Of a stretch of DNA of 8,475 nucleotides, positions 1 to 5,408 are shown piece after piece; position 1 is the stretch's first letter, and each line of letters opens with the position of its first letter. This DNA is from an uncultured Clostridia bacterium. GTDB taxonomy: Bacteria; Bacillota; Clostridia; Christensenellales; Borkfalkiaceae. The notes under the pieces were generated by a model that saw only the letters and a program-made list of their open reading frames with translations, ran no database searches and was not told the origin of the DNA. The DNA lies in assembly GCA_934247855.1 (NCBI GenBank), contig CAKQKA010000070.1:1-8475 (forward strand). The letters run 5' to 3'. The position numbers were made by a program, and so were the translations under genes.

Positions 1-72
1 CAGAAGTTAAGCTCAATCACGCCCAAAGTACTTGGCTGGACACGGCCCGGGAGGATAGGTAGTTGCCGCTTC
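1..72 (+). rRNA. rrf: 5S ribosomal RNA, 3' portion (partial)
   Basis: The first ~72 bases match the 3' half of a clostridial-type 5S rRNA. The conserved GAAGTTAAGC element stands at 3-12, and the block TACTTGGCTGG...CGGCCCGGGAGGATAGGTAGTTGCCGC follows in the expected order. The 5' half lies outside the window, so the exact 3' end, set by pairing with the missing 5' end, is uncertain by a few bases. A tRNA gene follows about 8 bases later in the same orientation, as is usual at the distal end of a 16S-23S-5S operon. Confidence 0.93.
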
Positions 73-79
73 CATTTAT

Positions 80-154
80 TCCTCTATAGCTCAGCGGTAG
101 AGCATCCGGCTGTTAACCGGAGGGTCGTAGGTTCAAATCCTACTGGGGGAGCCA
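80..154 (+). tRNA. tRNA-Asn (anticodon GTT)
   Basis: A full cloverleaf can be drawn. The acceptor stem pairs 80-86 with 144-150. The D stem pairs 89-92 with 100-103. The anticodon stem pairs 105-109 with 117-121 around the loop CTGTTAA, with anticodon GTT at 112-114. The T stem pairs 127-131 with 139-143 around TTCAAAT. The discriminator base is G151, as expected for tRNA-Asn, and CCA (152-154) is encoded. The gene sits directly behind the 5S rRNA and is probably co-transcribed with the rRNA operon. Confidence 0.97.
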
Positions 155-158
155 TCTG

Positions 159-213
159 AATTACCTATTGTAATCTGAACATTTTGTTCGTGACAACAAT
201 AGGTAATTTTTTT
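159..213 (+). terminator. Rho-independent terminator of the rRNA-tRNA operon (T1)
   Basis: A 13-bp perfect inverted repeat pairs 159-171 with 196-208 and runs into a T-tract at 207-213. The 24-base loop holds a smaller hairpin (GAACA 177-181 with TGTTC 185-189). It begins only 5 bases after the tRNA CCA end, so it most likely ends the rRNA-tRNA transcript. Its 5' arm is almost identical to that of a second hairpin at 921-978. Confidence 0.85.
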
Positions 214-362
214 ATTCTGTCTTGTTTTTCGGTATATTTATTATGCTTTGTGATGTGTTTTAATTGCTTTTTGGAAGAAGCAAAATGTGACACGTATTTT
301 GAAAATAGGTGAAAAGTGAGATATAAAAGAAAAAAACAGTCACATTTGAACTCTTGATTTGA
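214..362. other. AT-rich spacer with a 9-bp inverted repeat
   Basis: No coding potential was recognised on either strand. The only structure seen is a perfect inverted repeat, AAATGTGAC (283-291) and GTCACATTT (339-347), with a 47-base AT-rich gap between the arms. It could be a remnant of a regulatory site or of a mobile element end, or it could be chance. No clear promoter for the downstream fragment was found. The reading frame of that fragment is closed at its left side by TGA at 360-362. Confidence 0.35.
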
Positions 363-878
363 TACAAATCTATTCAGACTTTGCCTGTCGGTCGTGAAAA
401 GAACTTCAAAACCGTTTTCACTCAACCGGGAATGAGATATTCGCAAGCAAAAGAACTCGTGCAATCGTTGCTTGAAGACGGTGAGTTTCAGGAGTTTTCC
501 ATAGCCGAAAGAAATGCGGTTATTGAACGGATTTTAAGCGATATAAAAGGCAGAATGATGGAAGACATCGTGTTGCTTGAAACGAAGATTGTGAATCCGA
601 AAAAGCAGGTTTTTCAGCTTCAGTTTGCCGTCGGCGAATTCGATATGGTTGTTGCGGACAGTGCAAACGCGACTTGCGAAATTTACGAAGTAAAGCACAG
701 CAAGGAGCAAGCGAAAGAGCAATTCAGGCATTTGATTGACGAAGAAAAACTGAAAAACACGGAATTCAGATACGGAAAAATCACTAAAAAAGTTGTTATT
801 TATCGCGGAGAAAATACGACTTTGGAAAACGGAATCGAATACAGAAACGTAGAAGATTATTTGAAATCTCTTCTTTGA
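363..878 (+). pseudogene. C-terminal fragment of an AAA/DUF4143-type ATP-binding protein
   Basis: The frame is open from 363 to the TAA/TGA-closed end at 878. From TTG at 381 it would give 165 residues. The sequence resembles, from memory of the family, the C-terminal third of bacterial ATP-binding proteins of the AAA_14/DUF4143 type (normally about 400-480 residues). The segment KTVFTQPGMRYSQA is followed by GRMMEDIVLLET, then by a nuclease-fold-like stretch with VGEFDMVV and EIYEVKHS, and ends with VEDYLKSLL. The N-terminal P-loop ATPase domain is missing. The frame is closed by TGA at 360-362, just before homology seems to begin. There is no ATG at the left edge and no Shine-Dalgarno before the TTG. 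It is best read as a 5'-truncated remnant, stranded behind an rRNA operon terminator. A short standalone protein from TTG 381 or the internal ATG at 432 cannot be excluded. Confidence 0.7.
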
Positions 879-920
879 AATCGCGAAGTGCGTGGTTCGA
901 AAACGGAACGGAAAAAGCGT

Positions 921-978
921 GAAGAACCTATTGAAATCTGAACCTTTATGGTAAGACATTTCAATAGGTTTTTCTTTT
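921..978 (+). terminator. Terminator-like hairpin T2, related to T1
   Basis: A 13-bp perfect stem pairs 925-937 with 958-970, and can extend to 921-974 with one G-T pair. It is followed by a T-rich tail (TTTTCTTTTA around 971-979). The sequence ACCTATTGAAATCTGAAC (926-943) matches 163-180 in T1 at 17 of 18 positions. It lies about 43 bases after the stop of the ATP-binding-protein fragment. A further small hairpin (CCCTTT 981-986 with AAAGGG 992-997) follows at once. Confidence 0.7.
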
Positions 979-985
979 ATCCCTT

Positions 986-1276
986 TATTTGAAAGGGCTT
1001 CAGCGTTATTGCAAGGGAAGGAAGACGGTCGTTTTCTTGCCACTTGTGAAAACCTCGCAAAAGTTCTGCGAATTGCTGAATGTCCACGGGCTAAATGCCG
1101 TCGAGGTGAACGGCAATTCGAAAGACAGGGAACGAATATTGGCCGACTTCGAGGCTGGGGAATATGACGTTCTTTGCAATTCGATGCTTTTGACCGAAGG
1201 CTGGGATTGCCCCGCAGTCGACACAATCGTCGTTTTGAGGCCAACCAAGGTAAGAAGCCTATTGTGTTTACTGTGA
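986..1276 (+). pseudogene. Internal fragment of an SF2 (DEAD/DEAH-like) helicase, C-terminal lobe
   Basis: About 90 codons show a typical helicase C-terminal RecA-like lobe. RKTVVFLPLVKTSQKFCELL fits motif IV. VNGNSKDRERILADFEAGEYDVLCNSMLLTEGWDCP matches motif V, and VDTIVVLRPTKVRSL follows it. In intact phage-like and type III restriction-like helicases this is followed by motif VI (Q...GRGTR). Here the frame runs instead into LCLL and a TGA at about 1274-1276. The N-terminal ATPase lobe with Walker A and DEAD motifs is absent. The left side begins right after the T-tail of the upstream hairpin, with only a TTG (989) and no ribosome binding site. It is a fragment broken at both ends and cannot be a working helicase. 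Confidence 0.75.
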
Positions 1277-1403
1277 TAAAACAAAAACTATCAGAATACC
1301 GCTTTTCGATACAGCAGTGTTCGGATAGGCCTCTCTTGGTGAAACAAATCAAACCTAAAAGGAATTTTATTCGGGTATGCCCGATACGCAATAGTTTAAT
1401 GGT
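1277..1403. other. Non-coding remnant region before terminator T3
   Basis: No gene was recognised. The stretch contains a short palindrome, TCGGG-TATG-CCCGA (around 1369-1382). The + frame that stays open here (about 1174-1440) overlaps the helicase fragment out of frame and shows no recognisable protein motif. Confidence 0.4.
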
Positions 1404-1438
1404 GGCGGTAACTTTTTTAAGTTGCTGTCGTTTTTTTT
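1404..1438 (+). terminator. Rho-independent terminator T3
   Basis: An 11-bp stem including three G-T pairs (1404-1414 with 1419-1429) has a TTTT loop and is followed by G and eight T residues (1431-1438). It works in the plus direction. On the minus strand no T-tract follows, so it is not an obvious terminator for the converging regulator gene. It may be the last relic of a gene now lost from this region. Confidence 0.65.
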
Positions 1439-1467
1439 AGTGCATAAATTTTGTTAAAACAGACATC

Positions 1468-2283
1468 TCATTCCTCGGTTTTAGGTGTGGCATGGCTTTT
1501 GAACTGCGATGGTGTAATGCCGTATCGTTTTTTAAAAATACGCGAAAAATAGTTATTGTCGGAAATTCCCACCATTTCGGCGACTTTGCTTACCGAATGA
1601 GTGCTTAAAAGTTCTTTTGCCTTATTAAGGCGCGTTTCGTTGACGAATTCCATGACGCTTAAACCACTCTCGTTTTTAAATAAAGTGAAAAGTGACGAGC
1701 GGCTGTAGTGAAATTCTTTGCACAAAAGGTCTACGGAGAGTTGTTCGGCGTAATTCTTTTTTATATAAGCGACGATTGTTTTGAACGACGAGCGGTGATT
1801 TATGCGAATGTCGTTGTTCAGAATAGTGTATTGCACAACCCATGAAAGAATTTTGGCGTAAGACGAAACTACGTTTATGGGCGTTTCGGTAAACGGCGAA
1901 AGCAGCGTTTTTTCGTATGTGGTGGGCTTGTTTTCTTCAAGAAAACGTTTTTTGTCGGTCAAAATTTGCCCGAGCAAAAAGTACCCAAGCGTTTCGCCGT
2001 TGAACTTGATCGGTTGAACGGCTTCGGTAAGGTGATAGTGGCACTCGTAAATATACAGTTCGCCTTGCTCTTTTGCTTTTAAAAAAGATGTTTTATCGCA
2101 TTCTTTACATTTGTTATAAAATGCCTTGTCGCGTTGTTTGAACGAGCAAAGCGCGCAGTTGTCGCCGGGTATGCCGATAACGGGCACGTTATAATCTTCA
2201 AGAAATGATATTCTTATTCCCGTAACGTTGTTGAACTCGGTCAATATTTCTATCAGTTTCTCTTTATCGTAAAGCAGTTCCAT
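1468..2283 (-). CDS. AraC-family transcriptional regulator with N-terminal PocR ligand-binding domain
   Basis: The protein has 271 residues when started at the ATG at 2283. Residues ~5-155 look like a PocR sensory domain. They contain the cysteine pattern C43-x2-C46, C59-x2-C62 and C81, and the typical segment HYHLTEAVQPIKFNGETLGYFLLGQI. In this family the cysteines may hold a metal or cluster, and the domain binds a small molecule. Residues ~168-265 form two AraC helix-turn-helix motifs; the second reads KVAEMVGISDNNYFSRIFKKRYGITPSQFK. The frame stays open upstream to a TTG at 2322. ATG 2283 is preferred because a near-consensus promoter lies between those two points, and because the PocR domain starts just after the ATG. 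No Shine-Dalgarno precedes the ATG, so translation may be leaderless. The gene is divergent from the sugar-uptake operon and is its likely activator. The ligand is unknown. Confidence 0.92.
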   Translation of the reverse strand: MELLYDKEKLIEILTEFNNVTGIRISFLEDYNVPVIGIPGDNCALCSFKQRDKAFYNKCKECDKTSFLKAKEQGELYIYECHYHLTEAVQPIKFNGETLGYFLLGQILTDKKRFLEENKPTTYEKTLLSPFTETPINVVSSYAKILSWVVQYTILNNDIRINHRSSFKTIVAYIKKNYAEQLSVDLLCKEFHYSRSSLFTLFKNESGLSVMEFVNETRLNKAKELLSTHSVSKVAEMVGISDNNYFSRIFKKRYGITPSQFKSHATPKTEE

Positions 2284-2289
2284 ACCGCG

Positions 2290-2318
2290 ATTATACGCCG
2301 GATTTATGGCAAAATCAA
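2290..2318 (-). promoter_or_regulatory. Promoter of the PocR/AraC regulator gene (leaderless arrangement)
   Basis: Read on the minus strand, TTGATT (2318-2313) and TATAAT (2295-2290) are separated by exactly 17 bases. A start 7 bases past the -10 box falls on position 2283, the A of the regulator's ATG. This predicts an mRNA with no 5' leader, which agrees with the lack of a ribosome binding site there. Confidence 0.75.
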
Positions 2319-2348
2319 GCAATATGAGAATAAAAGTTCAAAAATAAA

Positions 2349-2377
2349 GACTTTTGTGCTATAAAAAGGACTTTTGT
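2349..2377. promoter_or_regulatory. Twin direct repeats, candidate AraC-family operator half-sites
   Basis: GACTTTTGT occurs at 2349-2357 and again at 2369-2377, a period of 20 bp or about two helical turns. The second copy ends 3 bp before the -35 box of the operon promoter. This matches the tandem same-orientation half-sites that AraC-type activators use for activation next to -35. The site also lies 31 bp or more upstream of the regulator's own -35 box, so feedback control is possible. Binding by the neighbouring regulator is inferred from position. Confidence 0.65.
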
Positions 2378-2380
2378 CTA

Positions 2381-2408
2381 TTGAATAAATATTTTTAAGC
2401 GGTAAAAT
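2381..2408 (+). promoter_or_regulatory. Promoter of the sugar-uptake operon
   Basis: TTGAAT (2381-2386) and TAAAAT (2403-2408) have a 16-base spacer. The expected start near 2415 leaves a leader of about 70 bases before the oxidoreductase ATG. The -35 box lies immediately after the twin repeats, as in activator-dependent promoters. Confidence 0.6.
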
Positions 2409-2484
2409 ATCGGTGTAAACGTAATTGTCGCTGTGTGTCGGTATAGTCGATCGCACGGGCGGACGTTTTTTGCAGGAGAAAAAT

Positions 2485-3777
2485 ATGGAACCTATACAAG
2501 TGGTTATAGCGGGACTGGGCCCCCGCGGACTTAATACTTACGGCAACTATCAGAATTTATTCCCCGAAAACATGAAAGTGGTGGGAGTAGCGGACATAGA
2601 CGAAGAAAAGTTGAAACTTGCCCAAAAAAGTCTTTCGATCGACCCCGACAAATGCTTTCACAGTGCGGAAGAGATGTTTTCCGTTCCCAAGTTTGCGCAG
2701 ATAGCCGTTATCGCCACGCAGGATTCGCAACACATAACGCATGCGGTTATGGCGATGAAGCATGGGTACGATTTGCTTTTGGAAAAGCCCATTGCCAACA
2801 AACTAGAAGATTGTCTTGCTATAATGAAGGAAGCGTTAAGGCTTAAAAGGCATGTTGCGGTTTGTCATGTGTTGCGCTATACGACCTTTTATAAAACTAT
2901 AAAAGAGATAATCGACAGCGGCAAGATAGGATCAATTGCAAGCATAGATGCAAACGAGAACGTCGGTTACTGGCATCAGGCGCATTCGTTCGTCCGCGGA
3001 AACTGGAGAAACGCAGAACTTTCAAGCCCGATGATATTGCAAAAGTGCTGTCACGACCTTGATATATTCAACTTTTTGACGGGTAAAAAGTGCTTAGGGT
3101 TAAGTTCTTACGGCAGCAATATGTTTTTTAACTCGGCAAACAAGCCGCAGGGTGCAGCCGATTATTGTCTGGATTGCAAATACTGCGATGATTGCGTGTT
3201 CAGTGCGAAAAAGATTTATTTAAGCGAAAACGCAATGTCTGAAAAGGAATGGCTGTGTTACGTCGTGGCTCCGCCTTATCCCACAAAAGAAAAGATAGAA
3301 AAAGCGTTGAAACGCGGCCCTTACGGCAGATGCGTTTTCGCCTGCGATAACGACGTGGTCGATCATCAGAGCGTGAATATGCTTTACGAAGGCGGCGCGA
3401 CGGTACATCTTACCATGTCGGGCTTTTCGGAAAAGTGTTATCGCACCATAAGAATAACAGGCACGGCGGGCGAAGTCGAAGGCAATCAGGATACCAATAT
3501 AATACGCCTTATCCGTTTCGGCGAGCAGCCCGTTTATTACGATATAAACAAGTTGGCTACCGATCTTTCGGGGCACGGCGGCGGCGATAACGAGATGATG
3601 ACAGAACTTATGCACAAACTCGCAAGCGGCGGGGGCGACGTAACTTCTTCGATAGTCAATTCCATAAGAAGCCACATAATGGCTTTTGCCGCCGAAAAAT
3701 CTCGGCTTAATAACGGCGAAGCAATAAATATCGACGATTTTATTGCGGAAAACGGCGGTATTATCGATAAAAACTAA
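2485..3777 (+). CDS. Gfo/Idh/MocA-family NAD(P)-dependent oxidoreductase with cysteine cluster
   Basis: The protein has 430 residues from ATG 2485, which has AGGAGA (2474-2479) at good spacing. The frame is open further upstream to 2425, but that extension lacks a good start. The N-terminal Rossmann fold shows GLGPRG (10-15) for dinucleotide binding and LLLEKPIA (97-104) with the family's conserved lysine K101. The C-terminal substrate domain contains LQKCCHDLDIFNFL with H190 and D193 near the expected active site. It also has a CX2CX2CX2C run (C228, C231, C234, C237), followed by RCVFACDNDVVDHQ (C283, C287). From memory, similar cysteines occur in a subgroup of clostridial Gfo/Idh proteins and may bind zinc. 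The family oxidises or epimerises sugars and sugar derivatives in the cytoplasm. As first gene of the operon it probably processes the imported sugar. The exact substrate cannot be told. Confidence 0.9.
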   Translation: MEPIQVVIAGLGPRGLNTYGNYQNLFPENMKVVGVADIDEEKLKLAQKSLSIDPDKCFHSAEEMFSVPKFAQIAVIATQDSQHITHAVMAMKHGYDLLLEKPIANKLEDCLAIMKEALRLKRHVAVCHVLRYTTFYKTIKEIIDSGKIGSIASIDANENVGYWHQAHSFVRGNWRNAELSSPMILQKCCHDLDIFNFLTGKKCLGLSSYGSNMFFNSANKPQGAADYCLDCKYCDDCVFSAKKIYLSENAMSEKEWLCYVVAPPYPTKEKIEKALKRGPYGRCVFACDNDVVDHQSVNMLYEGGATVHLTMSGFSEKCYRTIRITGTAGEVEGNQDTNIIRLIRFGEQPVYYDINKLATDLSGHGGGDNEMMTELMHKLASGGGDVTSSIVNSIRSHIMAFAAEKSRLNNGEAINIDDFIAENGGIIDKN

Positions 3778-3827
3778 AAAAAGTTCGCGATAAGAACTGA
3801 AAAATATATAAAATCGGGAGAAAAATA

Positions 3828-5336
3828 ATGAAAGCAAAAAAGATTTTAACGTTGGTTATGTCGTTTGCGATGATGTTTACTACGCTTACCGCCTGCGTCG
3901 GCGGCGACGTCGATTCTTCTTCGGACACGACTGAAAGAACAAGCGTATTTACGCAGGAAGCGGATTATTCCGACAGAAACGGCGTAAAGCGCGAATGGAA
4001 CAAAGTCAGCTCGTATTTCATCAATTACGGCGAATTTCAGGAAGAAATGCTCAGGTACGACGTTGCCATAATAGGCAGAAACGCCATGACAAAAGCGGAT
4101 ATTCAAAAATTCAAAGATGCGGGCGTATGGACTGTGGAATATATCACTCTCGGCGAAGATTATTCGCTTAATATCGGCGACGGAATGGGGCCCGGCGGTT
4201 ATGCGTCGTATTATCTTTACGACGATAACGATCAGCCCATCCCCAACGGCGACTGGGGTTCGTACTATGTAGATCCCGCAAATCCCGCTTGGCGCACGAT
4301 AGTCTTCAACGAAATCCGCAGAATTATCGATTCGGGCGTGGACGGAATTTTTATGGACACCGTGGACTGCATTGACGCATACCCGCAGACTTTTAACGGA
4401 ATGTGTAACCTTATCAAGGATATCCGCGAAGAGTTCCCCGATATAAAAATGGTGCTTAACAGGGGCTTTACGGCGGTCCCCACCGTATACGAATATCTCG
4501 ACGGCGTTATGTTCGAACTCTTCAGCACTTATTATAACCTTTCTGTTTTCAAATACGACGTACTCGACGAAAGTTCGGTTACTTTCAGTTATAACAGATA
4601 TAACGGCGTGCAGATAGTAAACGCGTGCCGTCAAAAAAAATATTTCCCCGTATTCGCAATGGAATACTATCCCGCGGACGGTTTCGAATCGGACAAGCAG
4701 CTTATTTACGATCGCGACTGGGAATACGATTTTATTCCTTACATCAACGCGGCCGGAAGAACGATCGGCGGAGAAATGATGCCTTACGAATTCCGTCCGA
4801 AGAGTATTCGCGGCAAAAAGGCGCTTGCCATTCGCGACGACGTAAATCTTAAACAAAACGGCGACCTTACCGAAGCAAATCTCGCTTACGAAAAGAACGG
4901 CGCAAAAGTCACCGTCGATTCGTTGTTCAACGGATATAACAAAAACGTGCTTATCGACGGCTATATAAGCAATGCGGAAAACTTCGAAAGTCTCGGCTGG
5001 CAGTTTGCTAACTGGGCCAGCGGCGAAAACGAAAACCCGCATTACGTTATAATAGAACTGCCCGCGGCTAAAGATCTTTCGGTTATGAAAGTCCACTGGG
5101 CGTTCGATAACGGCGACGTATTCTCTTCGCGCTCGGTAGAAGTGCAGGTTGAAAGAAAGGGCGAGTGGGTTAAAGTCGGCGAAGCGCTCAATATAGAAAA
5201 CGGCACTTACAGAACGGATATTTCGCTCAGCGGCGCAAACGGCGTAACCAAAGTAAGATTGTATCAGGAAGCGGGCAACGGTCCCGTTGCAAGGCGCAAT
5301 CTTATGTGGATAAGCGAAATAGAACTTTATGCATAA
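3828..5336 (+). CDS. Secreted GH114-like (endo-alpha-1,4-polygalactosaminidase family) lipoprotein with C-terminal discoidin-like domain
   Basis: The protein has 502 residues, and ATG 3828 has GGGAGA at 3816-3821. Residues 1-23 are a lipoprotein signal (charged MKAKK, hydrophobic core, lipobox LTAC with C23), followed by a Ser/Asp/Thr-rich linker. Residues ~58-330 resemble the GH114/TM1410 TIM-barrel fold. The segment YFINYGEFQEEMLRYDVAII opens the barrel, then VWTVEYITLGEDYS. GVDGIFMDTVD (170-180) carries D172 and D177, and LNRGF with YLDGVMFELF carries E230; these acids are plausible catalytic residues. Residues ~365-502 resemble an F5/8 type C (CBM32-like) domain and end with ISEIELYA. The family acts on alpha-1,4-galactosamine polymers, as in Pel-related glycans, but members are diverse and activity here is inferred. 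It lies 50 bp after the oxidoreductase and ahead of the solute-binding protein, so it likely works on the cell surface to feed the transporter. Confidence 0.8.
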   Translation: MKAKKILTLVMSFAMMFTTLTACVGGDVDSSSDTTERTSVFTQEADYSDRNGVKREWNKVSSYFINYGEFQEEMLRYDVAIIGRNAMTKADIQKFKDAGVWTVEYITLGEDYSLNIGDGMGPGGYASYYLYDDNDQPIPNGDWGSYYVDPANPAWRTIVFNEIRRIIDSGVDGIFMDTVDCIDAYPQTFNGMCNLIKDIREEFPDIKMVLNRGFTAVPTVYEYLDGVMFELFSTYYNLSVFKYDVLDESSVTFSYNRYNGVQIVNACRQKKYFPVFAMEYYPADGFESDKQLIYDRDWEYDFIPYINAAGRTIGGEMMPYEFRPKSIRGKKALAIRDDVNLKQNGDLTEANLAYEKNGAKVTVDSLFNGYNKNVLIDGYISNAENFESLGWQFANWASGENENPHYVIIELPAAKDLSVMKVHWAFDNGDVFSSRSVEVQVERKGEWVKVGEALNIENGTYRTDISLSGANGVTKVRLYQEAGNGPVARRNLMWISEIELYA

Positions 5337-5348
5337 ACATTTATCTTG

Positions 5349-5382
5349 TTTCCCGTTGCAAAAAAGCGGCGGGAACGGGAAA
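5349..5382 (+). promoter_or_regulatory. Intercistronic stem-loop upstream of the solute-binding protein gene
   Basis: TTTCCCGTT (5349-5357) pairs perfectly with AACGGGAAA (5374-5382) around a 16-base loop. An alternative hairpin pairs 5352-5359 with 5366-5373 (two G-T pairs) around six A residues, and the two forms exclude each other. No T-tract follows, so it is not a terminator. Such hairpins before solute-binding protein genes often stabilise or process mRNA to raise binding-protein levels. Confidence 0.5.
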
Positions 5383-5408
5383 TATAATCTGATTTTTCAA
5401 GGTGTAAA

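Noticed and set aside
886..912. tRNA T-arm-like string GTGGTTCGAAAAC
   Set aside because: The flanking bases do not form a T stem, and no other cloverleaf arms are present.
534..1391. Minus-strand open frame of 285 codons spanning both gene fragments
   Set aside because: It is antisense to two recognisable protein remnants, crosses a terminator hairpin, shows no known motifs and has an odd Cys/Arg/Phe-rich composition.
155..1440. Integron-like cassette array (fragments separated by related hairpins)
   Set aside because: The hairpins end in T-tracts like ordinary terminators and lack attC-type core sites. The fragments are incomplete and no integrase is present.
3220..3837. Minus-strand open frame of 205 codons over the end of the oxidoreductase gene
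   Set aside because: It is a shadow of the sense gene without a ribosome binding site or recognisable domain.
3846..5096. Minus-strand open frame of 416 codons inside the GH114-like gene
   Set aside because: It is antisense to a well-supported lipoprotein gene, and its Val/Phe/Arg-rich composition mirrors the codon use of the real gene.
5282..5361. 11-bp direct repeat TCCCGTTGCAA at 5282-5292 and 5351-5361
   Set aside because: One copy lies in coding sequence, and a repeat of this length is not surprising by chance in a window of this size. It may simply feed the hairpin at 5349-5382.
5383..5388. TATAAT as an internal promoter before the binding-protein gene
   Set aside because: No -35 box is found at 16-18 bp; the nearest candidate, TTGCAA, is 21 bp away.
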